From the IMG/VR virus record IMGVR_UViG_3300027749_000538, positions 1 through 20,962 of that record: a stretch of 20,962 nucleotides of DNA; one strand, given 5' to 3'. Position 1 is the first letter of the stretch. Each line of letters starts with the position of its first letter. Position numbers and translations under genes: made by a program. Under the pieces are notes generated by a model that was given only the letters and a program-made list of their open reading frames with translations, did not search any database and was not told the DNA's origin. The stretch is from a virus. Shown here piece after piece: positions 13,472 through 20,118 of the stretch.

Positions 13472-16124
13472 ATAATTTATTGAAAGTATTTGTCTGTTCG
13501 GTTGATCTGATATCCCAGTTAAGTACACCAATTAGGTTTTCCAACTTGTTATCAATGATCGTTGCTTCCATTTCTTCGTGATTAAATGGCAAATCCTTAA
13601 ACCACTGGGGCAGTCTAAGCTCATCTACTGGATAGGCCACGCTAGTGAACCCCAGTGGATTATCTTTGAGCTTACAAACGATGACTTTAGCACCGTCGGT
13701 GACACTCATTGAATACTTGTCGTCCATCATACGCTTTAGAGTATTCCAGTTAAGACTTGCACGAACATGTCCGGGCATGTTAGTCTTGCCTGCTTTCTCT
13801 TCCTTGCCGCGATATGCTGAAATATTGTTAGCACGTTTAGGGCTACCTTTCTCCCAACCTGGACGTACTTTAAAGTTAGTACGGAATTCAGTAATAAAAT
13901 CCAACACTTCTTGTTCAGTAGTACCAGTTAAGACTTTCTCCAATACATCACTTAAGAAGTTTTGAATAAATTCTGGCGTATCACTACGTTTCAGGTCCAA
14001 GCCCATGGCCTTGATCTTACCTGGTTTGTCGTCTATGTCTGTACGCTTGCCTTCTTTATCATAATAAAGTACTGCATAACGTTTCTTAGTAATAAACAAG
14101 CCTTTGATTGCAACCAGCTCACGACCCGCTTTAATAACTTCTCCACGAGTCTTTGGACAGTGAAATGCATCTAACATAAACTGTGGGAATGTCTTGTTGA
14201 CTTCTTCCCCAATTTGATCGTAGAGTTGAACTACACTTTCTTTAGTCCAAGGAATTAATCCTTTTTCGATATCCTTCTGCAAAGTGCGAAAAGCACTAAA
14301 ATAACAACTGTCAGTGTCACCATAAATAATTGCCTTTCCAGTATGACTGTTTTCTCCTGTGATAATCTCGTTGACTTTACCTGCCATATGACGAGCAATA
14401 GCACGACCTGTTAAGGTAGTTGACTGTCCAATACGTTTATCAAAGAATCTACAGCCAGGATTAAGAATAGCACCATACAGGCTGTTTAAGTTAATTTTCT
14501 TGACTAGTTGACGCTTGTCCCAGTATTCTTCTTCAATCTTATTGCCGGCTTTGATAGTGTCTTTAAGTTTGGCCTGCATCTCTTTACGTTCAGCATACCA
14601 ACGCTTGAGCAAGCCGGGAATAATACCTTCTTTCTCATAGGTAAAGATAGTTCCATTAGCACTGAGTATAAATGGTTGATTGCTGTCAAAGATTAACTTG
14701 TACACTTCGGCAGCACTGAGTATGTCAACAGTTCCTTCCTGCCAGTCGATGGTAATCTCTGTACCAACTTCTTGATTCATTACAGCAGTATATTCAATAG
14801 ATCCAAACATACCTTCCCATGCACTTGCAAACGATTTGCCCTTGGCCACTAGGTTGTCAATATACTCTTGAGTCAAAGTTTGACGCAGTTGTCCTACAAT
14901 AGTTTCTGGACCCATGTTCAATGCACGAATAGCTGACGGATACAAGCTGTTAATGTCCAGTGAGCCAATCCAATCATGAATACCTTCTTTAGGATAAGCA
15001 ACATACGCACCAGCGGCACTATTGTCAGCTTCTTCGTCACGTACTGGACGATTAGGAACTTGGAATCCTCGCTTGTGAGCTTCGTTAATAATGGCCTGCT
15101 CAGTCACTGCTACAGCACCCATTGTGGTTTGTAGCAACACAGTACATTCATGTGCCAGTGTATTAGACAAGTCTAAAAACTTTAGTTTCTTATCAAGTTT
15201 ATCTAGCAGAGCAGTATCTTGTCTGTTATAGATAACAAACTTACGGAAGTCATTGTTGTATAACTGATCTAGTGTGCCTTCGTACTGTGTCTTGGTTTCG
15301 CCAACTTCCATTTCTCCAATGGCATCCAGTCGGTAAGTATGTCGTTCTTCATAGGTGTACTTGCGATACAATTCTAAACTGTCCAAATGTACACGACCAA
15401 CCAAGTCATAAGTTATAGCCTTCTTTCCATATTTTTCGTATTCACGTTTTTTAGGATATTGGTCCCACAGGCATAGTCTGCGGGTGTCGTCTTTGCTTAG
15501 TACTTTGGTAATGCGATTGACAGTATATGGCATATCAAAACCTTCACTGTTCCAACCACTGAGCACATCTGCATCCTGTATCAAATTTAAGAAAGTATCA
15601 AGTAGGTCAGCTTCATTATCGAAGATATGTGTATTAGGCAAATCCTTGACTAGTTCTTCTGCTTCAGCTACACTCATTTTCTTTGGAGGAATAGCTAAAC
15701 AAACCAATGTGTCTATCCATTGTAGGTGAACAGCAATGGCAGTAATTGGCATGAATGCATCTTCAGGACTTGCATAGCCACGTTCTGGATCGAAGTCCAC
15801 CTCAATATCCCAGAAAGCTACATTGAGCTTTGGAGATTCTGCGTTTAAATAATTTTCACTAAGTGTTGAGAAGATCGGATTAATATCTGCTTCATACAAT
15901 TTCTTATTGTTATGAATAGATAGTTCTTTACGGAAGTCTTTGGAATTTCTACAGACAACCCTGCTCAACGGTTCTCCATATATACTTTGGAATTTACCTC
16001 GAGGGTCTGTGTGATAAAACGTGTAGCGTACTGGAAACTCTTTAAATACTCGTTTCCCCTCTGTACTACGTTCTACAATTTTTACAATATCAGCGTCGCG
16101 CTGAAAAAATGCATCTACATACAA
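13461..16124 (-). CDS. 43: family B DNA polymerase (gp43-like)
   Basis: 887 residues from a TTG at 16124 (T4 gp43 is 898). The 3'-5' exonuclease motifs are WDIEVDFDP (D106/E108), GWNSEGFDMPY (D197) and YNRQDTALL (D303). The polymerase motifs are GSLDINSLYPSAI (D390), KKINLNSLYGAIL and IYGDTDSCYF (D603, D605). All key acids are present, so it should be the active replicase with proofreading. The C-terminus TFNKLFDF matches the clamp-binding tail of RB69/T4 polymerase. Start: no ATG exists near the N-terminus; TTG at 16124 has GGAG 8 nt upstream and begins YVDAFF, aligning with the T4 start, while TTG at 16157 would add 11 residues without a good site. Confidence 0.97.
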   Translation of the reverse strand: MYVDAFFQRDADIVKIVERSTEGKRVFKEFPVRYTFYHTDPRGKFQSIYGEPLSRVVCRNSKDFRKELSIHNNKKLYEADINPIFSTLSENYLNAESPKLNVAFWDIEVDFDPERGYASPEDAFMPITAIAVHLQWIDTLVCLAIPPKKMSVAEAEELVKDLPNTHIFDNEADLLDTFLNLIQDADVLSGWNSEGFDMPYTVNRITKVLSKDDTRRLCLWDQYPKKREYEKYGKKAITYDLVGRVHLDSLELYRKYTYEERHTYRLDAIGEMEVGETKTQYEGTLDQLYNNDFRKFVIYNRQDTALLDKLDKKLKFLDLSNTLAHECTVLLQTTMGAVAVTEQAIINEAHKRGFQVPNRPVRDEEADNSAAGAYVAYPKEGIHDWIGSLDINSLYPSAIRALNMGPETIVGQLRQTLTQEYIDNLVAKGKSFASAWEGMFGSIEYTAVMNQEVGTEITIDWQEGTVDILSAAEVYKLIFDSNQPFILSANGTIFTYEKEGIIPGLLKRWYAERKEMQAKLKDTIKAGNKIEEEYWDKRQLVKKINLNSLYGAILNPGCRFFDKRIGQSTTLTGRAIARHMAGKVNEIITGENSHTGKAIIYGDTDSCYFSAFRTLQKDIEKGLIPWTKESVVQLYDQIGEEVNKTFPQFMLDAFHCPKTRGEVIKAGRELVAIKGLFITKKRYAVLYYDKEGKRTDIDDKPGKIKAMGLDLKRSDTPEFIQNFLSDVLEKVLTGTTEQEVLDFITEFRTNFKVRPGWEKGSPKRANNISAYRGKEEKAGKTNMPGHVRASLNWNTLKRMMDDKYSMSVTDGAKVIVCKLKDNPLGFTSVAYPVDELRLPQWFKDLPFNHEEMEATIIDNKLENLIGVLNWDIRSTEQTNTFNKLFDF

Positions 16125-16132
16125 AATAATTT

Positions 16133-16136
16133 CTCC
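16133..16136 (-). promoter_or_regulatory. ribosome-binding site deciding the polymerase TTG start
   Basis: The minus strand reads ATAGGAG with GGAG at 16136-16133, 8 nt before TTG at 16124-16122. Two in-frame ATT codons lie between, at spacings of 2 and 5 nt. Confidence 0.6.
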
Positions 16137-16174
16137 TATGCAATTTACGGCTTGCAAATACCAATGTGCGGATT

Positions 16175-16190
16175 ATGGCCCGCCCGCCAT
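16175..16190 (-). other. small hairpin in the polymerase leader
   Basis: ATGGC (16175-16179) and GCCAT (16186-16190) can pair around a 6-nt C/G loop. It would lie a few nt after the expected late start (near 16193) in a leader of about 69 nt. It is a weak 5-bp stem without a T-run, so not called a terminator. Confidence 0.35.
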
Positions 16191-16198
16191 CTACATTA

Positions 16199-16206
16199 TA
16201 TTTATA
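16199..16206 (-). promoter_or_regulatory. late-type promoter TATAAATA upstream of DNA polymerase
   Basis: The minus strand reads TATAAATATAATG, an exact T4 late box, which also contains TATAAT that could serve a sigma70 -10 (the possible -35, TTAAAG, is poor). The expected start is near 16193. A late-type box on a replication gene is unusual, so early use of the TATAAT is possible. Confidence 0.55.
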
Positions 16207-16212
16207 TTAGCG

Positions 16213-16818
16213 TTATGCTTTAAAAGGCATAAAGTGATTTATTAGCACCTCTTCGTACGGCCGATTTTGTCCAAGTGTGCTTAACGGAATCACATCAAAT
16301 GCTAAGGTTATCCTTACACTATTAGTATCAGTCCACGGAGTGCTCTTATGCTTATCTCCATCACTTTTTCCTATTACTAATCTTCCTTCTTTGCTAGGAA
16401 CTATAATAATATCTTCAATGTTTGGTATTCTATAGTGTGTTGCACTTTCGCCAACATGCACACAATAAAATCCATGCCAAACTCTAAACTCAGAAGGCCA
16501 GTGGCCGTGCCAGTGTACATTTTGCCCAGCTCGATATACATTCATCCAGCTTTTTAAAACATATGGTTCGTCATCCAATAATGGCGTAATACTTTTTACC
16601 AAAAACTCGTATAGTTTTGATAGCTGAGGATCTGGAAAAGAAAACAAATTATATTTTTGATTATTTGCACTAGTAGCATTTCCATACCAACCTGGGTCAG
16701 TATTTGGAAATCTAGTATTAAGAATATTTTCTATAATTAGACATCGATCATACAATTGTTTATTATCAATTATGTCGGTATCAAAAGCGTATAGATAATC
16801 TTTAGTAAATTCTATCAT
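16213..16818 (-). CDS. putative 2OG-Fe(II) oxygenase (PF13759-like)
   Basis: 201 residues. The core SWMNVYRAGQNVHWHGHWPS (90-109) followed by WHGFYCVHVGE, then DKHKSTPW and SVRITLAFDVIP fits the putative 2OG-Fe(II) oxygenase family that I know from cyanophages and marine bacteria. Likely metal ligands are H104, H106 (HxH rather than HxD, as in that family) and H157, with R169 for 2-oxoglutarate. It belongs to a different subfamily from the tandem pair at 2459-3495. The substrate is unknown. It starts 20 nt after the small membrane protein gene with only a weak purine stretch as ribosome-binding site, and precedes the polymerase promoter. Confidence 0.8.
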   Translation of the reverse strand: MIEFTKDYLYAFDTDIIDNKQLYDRCLIIENILNTRFPNTDPGWYGNATSANNQKYNLFSFPDPQLSKLYEFLVKSITPLLDDEPYVLKSWMNVYRAGQNVHWHGHWPSEFRVWHGFYCVHVGESATHYRIPNIEDIIIVPSKEGRLVIGKSDGDKHKSTPWTDTNSVRITLAFDVIPLSTLGQNRPYEEVLINHFMPFKA

Positions 16819-16838
16819 GTGTAGTTCTCGTAAAATTA

Positions 16839-17129
16839 TTAATTAATTATCATTCTAATTAGTCCAACTGTGTCGATACTGACCAGCAAGATGTAATTAG
16901 CCAACATACCAAAGGAACGCCTACTATAAGCGCACCAAGCATATATAGCACATCCACAAATCCATATTGGATAGAGAATAAGTAATGGGGGATTTGGTAC
17001 GGTGGTTGCCATAGTAATAGCACAACCAATAGAAATAGCCCAAGCAAGGACCTCAAGACAAAAACGTACTCGATTACTTGCATAATCTTCTCTGATCCAG
17101 CTAAATGTTCCGCTGAATATTTCATTCAT
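16839..17129 (-). CDS. small membrane protein of unknown function
   Basis: 96 residues. The start (NEIFSGTFSWIREDYASNRV) is soluble and precedes at least two to three hydrophobic helices: about 22-42 (FCLEVLAWAISIGCAITMAT), 48-67 (LLILYPIWICGCAIYAWCAY) and 75-95 (MLANYILLVSIDTVGLIRMI). I recall cyanophage homologues with the same W.REDYASN start and SRRSFGMLANY loop. It overlaps dsbA as TAATG. A competing 88-codon frame at 16859-17125 is hydrophobic too but lacks coupling and family resemblance. Confidence 0.75.
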   Translation of the reverse strand: MNEIFSGTFSWIREDYASNRVRFCLEVLAWAISIGCAITMATTVPNPPLLILYPIWICGCAIYAWCAYSRRSFGMLANYILLVSIDTVGLIRMIIN

Positions 17130-17392
17130 TACTCGGGTAACCTATTGGTTACACCCAAAATCATTTCAATATCGTTCCAAGCCTGTTCATGCTCTTTCCA
17201 ATTATCTTTATGTGCAATAGCAATGGCTTTGTTGATAATACTTGGTTTGACTTCCAATTCTTCTGCTACTGCCTTAACCGTTTCTTTGAGCCCTTCCTTC
17301 AGATCCTCAATTTCTCGTAAAACGGTTGAGCCTTCGTTGATAAGTCGTTCTAGTTTGGCCTTTTCTTCGGGCCCATACATACGTGTTGACAT
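17129..17392 (-). CDS. dsbA: DsbA-like double-stranded DNA-binding protein
   Basis: 87 residues (T4 DsbA is 89), mostly charged helix. The region EDLKEGLKETVKAVAEELEV then INKAIAIAHKDNWKE aligns with the T4 DsbA stretch that ends in ALYHKDNRD. In T4 this small protein binds dsDNA and stimulates late transcription at gp55/gp33 promoters. Here it is first in a run with its own consensus promoter and an AGGAG site (17402-17398) 5 nt before the ATG, so early, strong synthesis is expected. It overlaps the membrane protein gene by TAATG. Confidence 0.8.
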   Translation of the reverse strand: MSTRMYGPEEKAKLERLINEGSTVLREIEDLKEGLKETVKAVAEELEVKPSIINKAIAIAHKDNWKEHEQAWNDIEMILGVTNRLPE

Positions 17393-17413
17393 AATGTCTC
17401 CTAGTTAAAAGTT

Positions 17414-17442
17414 ATTATACATTAGTTATCGTTGTAAGTCAA
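17414..17442 (-). promoter_or_regulatory. consensus sigma70 promoter for dsbA run
   Basis: On the minus strand TTGACT (17442-17437), 17-nt spacer, TATAAT (17419-17414). The start would be near 17407, giving a leader of about 15 nt that contains AGGAG. It is divergent from the promoter at 17474-17502; the two -35 boxes are 31 nt apart. Confidence 0.8.
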
Positions 17443-17473
17443 CAACATCAAAAATAAACTTAGCCAAATACAG

Positions 17474-17502
17474 TTGACTAAATCGCCAATGTTTGCTATA
17501 AT
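17474..17502 (+). promoter_or_regulatory. consensus extended -10 promoter for the plus-strand gene
   Basis: TTGACT (17474-17479), 17-nt spacer and TATAAT (17497-17502), with TGC just before the -10 (extended -10). Six bases (ACACAC) separate the -10 from the ATG at 17509, so the expected +1 falls on or next to the A of the ATG. No ribosome-binding site is present; the RNA would be leaderless or nearly so. Confidence 0.8.
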
Positions 17503-17508
17503 ACACAC

Positions 17509-17835
17509 ATGAAGAAACTAATCCTACCACTTATTTTAGTGTCCCAAATGGCAACAGCTCAATCTGCCAATTGGGATGATCCTTCAACTCCTTTTAGTAC
17601 AAAAGAAAATTCCAGCGAGACTATGCTTATAACATGGAAAACTGTAGACAACGTACAGAAAGTATGCAAAGACGAATATAAAAGTCGTGGCTTTGGAGCA
17701 TTTAATTATGCAGTAGATGCTTGCAGTTTTTGGAATAATGCTACTAGGACCTGTACTATCTACACTAGAAAGAATCCTACAATGCATGATGTTGGGCACG
17801 AGATGCGCCATTGTTATCAAGGTAATTGGCATTGA
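17509..17835 (+). CDS. small secreted HEXXH protein (moron)
   Basis: 108 residues, the only plus-strand gene. MKKLILPLILVSQMATAQSA is a clear signal peptide (basic start, hydrophobic core, Ala-x-Ala-type exit), so the mature ~88 residues should be in the periplasm. Four Cys (KVCK, DACS, RTCT, RHCY) could form two disulfides. The end, HDVGHEMRHCYQGNWH, contains H-E-M-R-H, the zincin HEXXH signature, with a further His as possible third ligand; a tiny metallopeptidase or metal-binding protein is possible. I recall similar small proteins ending GHE.RHC..GNWH in betaproteobacterial genomes, without known function. It has its own promoter and terminator and is flanked by oppositely oriented genes, as expected for a moron acquired from a host. 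Confidence 0.85.
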   Translation: MKKLILPLILVSQMATAQSANWDDPSTPFSTKENSSETMLITWKTVDNVQKVCKDEYKSRGFGAFNYAVDACSFWNNATRTCTIYTRKNPTMHDVGHEMRHCYQGNWH

Positions 17836-17836
17836 T

Positions 17837-17866
17837 AAAAAAAGCACCCTAGGGTGCTTTTTATTT
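17837..17866. terminator. bidirectional Rho-independent terminator
   Basis: A perfect 24-bp palindrome (17839-17862, core AGCACCCTAGGGTGCT) with A-runs on the left and T-runs on the right. It lies 1 nt after the stop of the plus-strand gene and 13 nt from the end of the minus-strand 17880-19001 gene, so it should stop both convergent transcripts. Confidence 0.9.
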
Positions 17867-17879
17867 GGTTTAAATTTCT

Positions 17880-19001
17880 TTAAACGCCTGCATCTGTTAA
17901 GCCTGCACTTGCGGCAATTTCGCCTTGTGTACGTTTGTCATCTGCCCCACGATTGTTAATAGCATTAATAATGCCATTATAACGTTTCATCAATTCGATA
18001 TCTGCTGGATCTTGACTGTTTTCTAATTCAGCAGCCATACCATTTAATGCTGCTACATCAGCCGGATCAGCACCAGCATTTGGAGTCTGAGCAGGAGCTG
18101 GTGGAGTTACTGCTGGCTTAACAGGTGGCTTAACAGGCGGCTTAACAGGTGGAGTAACAGGCTTAGTAGCACCACCACCACCTAATGCGGCGGCGCCAGC
18201 CGCACCTGCCGCCGCCGCACCTGCCGCAACCTTTCCAGGATTACGAGCAACTGCTGCTCCTGTTTTGATTCCTTTAGTAGATGCAGTTGTACCTGCCGCA
18301 ACATTTTTTAAATTAGTAGCAGCTGGATTAGCAATTCCCTTACCAACTCCGCTTGCAAATTTTCCTATGCTGTCCCACCAGCCTTCGTTGGTAATTTGTG
18401 GTTGTGATTCAAATTGAGCAAGACGATCTCTTAACTCTGCAATTTTTTGTGCTTCTGACATAGCTGTTCCTTTAGTTTTTTGAGCATTTAATGCTACTTG
18501 TGTTTTTGGTCCCATCACACCGTCAGGTGTTAATCCGTTAGCTTTCTGAAAAGCTATAATTTGATCTTTACTCATAGGCGCCGCTGGTGCTGGTTTAGCT
18601 TGTGCAACTGCTGTTGGGGCAGTAGGTTGTGCAGTGCCATCCTTGGCTACGCCTGCCGCAATTTCATCTTCGTCGGGCATCCAACTGCCTGTACGCATTT
18701 TATCACGAAATGCCTGTACGCCTGTTCCTAATATACTTGCCGCAGTGCCAACTACGGGAATACTCGATGCTGCCCCAGTTAATCCTGCGATAGCAGCACC
18801 GGTAGTGTCGCCGGCCTTTTGTCTTGAGTATGCATCTTGTGCAGCCAATGCTAATCCAACTCCAGGTAATGCTTTACCTAAAAATTTACCACCCGCTTTC
18901 AATGCAGTGCCTGCTCCAGGCGGCACTGCAAATTCGTTTAGAATTTCTTTAGATTCTAAAGATCGAATTTTAGCAAGTGATTCTACAATTGGATCTTTCA
19001 T
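17880..19001 (-). CDS. probable virion protein with peptidoglycan-binding domain
   Basis: 373 residues. The N-terminal ~105 residues contain Gly/Ala-rich hydrophobic helices (LPGVGLALAAQDAYS, AAIAGLTGAASSIPVVGTAA) that could insert in membranes. A type 1 peptidoglycan-binding domain follows: IIAFQKANGLTPDGVMGPKT (~147-166). Then come another Gly/Ala-rich segment (GVGKGIANPAATNL, AAAGAAGAAALGGGG), a Pro/Lys tract (KPPVKPPVKPAVTPP) and a charged end. Such a build suggests a virion-carried protein that meets the cell wall at entry or exit, for instance an ejected internal protein; no lytic catalytic residues are evident. The ATG at 19001 is 1 nt after the stop of the upstream Ala/Pro-rich gene, so both are co-transcribed from the late-type box at 20018. 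It ends at the bidirectional terminator. Confidence 0.8.
   Translation of the reverse strand: MKDPIVESLAKIRSLESKEILNEFAVPPGAGTALKAGGKFLGKALPGVGLALAAQDAYSRQKAGDTTGAAIAGLTGAASSIPVVGTAASILGTGVQAFRDKMRTGSWMPDEDEIAAGVAKDGTAQPTAPTAVAQAKPAPAAPMSKDQIIAFQKANGLTPDGVMGPKTQVALNAQKTKGTAMSEAQKIAELRDRLAQFESQPQITNEGWWDSIGKFASGVGKGIANPAATNLKNVAAGTTASTKGIKTGAAVARNPGKVAAGAAAAGAAGAAALGGGGATKPVTPPVKPPVKPPVKPAVTPPAPAQTPNAGADPADVAALNGMAAELENSQDPADIELMKRYNGIINAINNRGADDKRTQGEIAASAGLTDAGV
18115..18162 (-). repeat. four 12-bp tandem repeats encoding Pro/Lys/Val tract
   Basis: Units of GGCTTAACAGGT type (third and sixth bases of codons vary) repeat four times in frame and encode KPPV-like units. It is a coding microsatellite-like repeat, able to change length without frameshift. 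Confidence 0.75.
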
Positions 19002-19002
19002 T

Positions 19003-19992
19003 TTAATATCTGATATTCTTAATAGCTAGTAAAGTTTGATCGTCTTGTAGTACAGTCTCTTGAACTCCAGTTGCATCGCCCATTGCATTAACTGCCGGCA
19101 TAGTTGCTGCTGGTTTTGCTGTTGGCTTAGTTGCTGCTCCACCTACTGGTTTAGCAGCCGCAGGAGCAGCCGCAGCTCCAGTAACTCCACCCGTCTTTTC
19201 TAACTTATCTAATAGTGCTTTGAATTTTTCACGTGTAGCTGCTCCTGCAGGATCAGCTGCCGGTTTAGGTTTGTCAGCAGGAGCCGCCGGATCTACCTTG
19301 CCACCGTTTGGCAATGGTTTACCATCTGGACCTACTACCTGTACTGTACCATCCGGTTTAGTAATCATTGTATTGCCATCATCATCGCCCATTGCTTGGA
19401 CACCGCCTGGTGCTACAGCTGGTCCACCTGCAGGAGCAGGTGCTAGTGTGCGATTAGGCGCTGGAGCAGGTGCTGCTACTGCCTTACCACCGTTAGGAGC
19501 ACGTCTAAGAATAAACTCGTCGTTAATGTCGGGTTTGCCACCACCTCTTGTTAACCATTCTTGATCTGCAGGACTCATAGAGGCAAACTTGGCAGCGTCT
19601 GCACCTTGATACGGATTAGGAACACCACCTGCTGCCGCTGGCGCTGATCCCGGTGCCGCCGCAGGCTTAGTGGCTGCACCAGCAGCCGGAGTAGTACCAC
19701 TGCCTACAACTTGACCTGATGCAGCATCTTTTGCCGCACGACCTGCCTGCGTTGCTTTATCATTTGCAGTAACTTGTGCTGTGTTATTTGGATCATTGGG
19801 TCCTGCTTCTTCTAAGTCATAGCCAAATTCTTCAGCTAGACTGCGAGCAATTGAACTCTTAAAAGTAGTTTCTCGAATGACTACAGGAGCCTTTACTGAT
19901 TCTGTAATAACTTGTTTTGTTTCTACAGACTCCATTACGGGTTGTGTAGTGTTAATTGTTTCTAACTTCTGCATTAATGCTTTTAAGTCCAT
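19003..19992 (-). CDS. Ala/Pro/Gly-rich probable structural protein
   Basis: 329 residues from the ATG at 19992, which has GGGGAT just upstream; a TTG at 20004 would add four residues. The N-terminal ~60 residues (MDLKALMQKLETINTTQPVM, then FKSSIARSLAEEFGYDLEEA) are helical and could be a targeting or assembly region. The rest is low-complexity Ala/Pro/Gly/Lys with short acidic-turn islands (AMGDDDGNTMITKPDGTVQV, VGPDGKPLPNGGK) and a helix (TREKFKALLDKLEKTGG). The end is ordered again (QETVLQDDQTLLAIKNIRY). No catalytic motif is seen. Together with the late-type promoter and the peptidoglycan-binding neighbour, it is probably packaged in the virion or is a linker/spacer. Confidence 0.75.
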   Translation of the reverse strand: MDLKALMQKLETINTTQPVMESVETKQVITESVKAPVVIRETTFKSSIARSLAEEFGYDLEEAGPNDPNNTAQVTANDKATQAGRAAKDAASGQVVGSGTTPAAGAATKPAAAPGSAPAAAGGVPNPYQGADAAKFASMSPADQEWLTRGGGKPDINDEFILRRAPNGGKAVAAPAPAPNRTLAPAPAGGPAVAPGGVQAMGDDDGNTMITKPDGTVQVVGPDGKPLPNGGKVDPAAPADKPKPAADPAGAATREKFKALLDKLEKTGGVTGAAAAPAAAKPVGGAATKPTAKPAATMPAVNAMGDATGVQETVLQDDQTLLAIKNIRY

Positions 19993-20017
19993 TTTGATCC
20001 CCAAATATTCTATTATA

Positions 20018-20025
20018 TATTTATG
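20018..20025 (-). promoter_or_regulatory. late-type promoter box CATAAATA
   Basis: The minus strand reads CATAAATATATAAT. It shares ATAAATATA with the boxes at 309 and 16199. The expected start near 20012 leaves about 20 nt before the ATG at 19992, including GGGGAT. Confidence 0.55.
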
Positions 20026-20118
20026 CTCACTTTACAGTTTACGGTAGCGAATCGCTCGCTGTGGGCAGCAGCCTCCCCACACTTAAAAACGCAAAGGTCC
20101 TAAGGTAGTGTGTTTGTG
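20026..20118. other. structured intergenic region with 23S rRNA-like 13-mer
   Basis: A 93-nt stretch between the Dps-like gene and the late promoter without a credible ORF. On the minus strand it can form TGTGGG...CCCACA (6 bp, 10-nt loop) and AGCGA...TCGCT (5 bp). The plus strand carries GGTCCTAAGGTAG (20096-20108), identical to a universally conserved stretch of bacterial 23S rRNA, and GGTAGCGAA (20043-20051), the overlapping next part of the same rRNA stretch. The function is unknown; it could be a small RNA, leader structure or chance. Confidence 0.4.

Noticed and set aside
16125-16157. 11-residue extension of the polymerase from TTG at 16157
   Set aside because: No ribosome-binding site upstream, and the extension covers the GGAG that fits TTG at 16124.
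16210-16240. terminator at the end of the 16213-16818 gene
   Set aside because: TTATGC/GCATAA inverted repeat lies in the last codons and lacks a following U-run on the minus strand.
16859-17125. 88-codon minus-strand frame overlapping the small membrane protein gene
   Set aside because: Shifted frame of 16839-17129; the 96-residue frame has TAATG coupling to dsbA and a remembered phage family, this one has neither.
17584-17847. 87-codon minus-strand frame opposite the secreted protein gene
   Set aside because: Antisense to a gene with promoter, signal peptide and terminator; it begins inside the terminator palindrome.
18115-18162. CRISPR-like repeats
   Set aside because: 12-bp in-frame tandem units without spacers; a protein repeat.
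18634-19029. 131-codon plus-strand frame
   Set aside because: Antisense shadow of the peptidoglycan-binding protein gene with no start signal.
19220-19564. 114-codon plus-strand frame
   Set aside because: Antisense to the Ala/Pro-rich gene; open only because of GC-rich repeats, Pro/Gly/Ala mirror composition and no ribosome-binding site.
20041-20118. tRNA or rRNA gene fragment
   Set aside because: No acceptor stem, T-loop GTTCRA or cloverleaf; the rRNA match is only 13 nt plus 9 nt.
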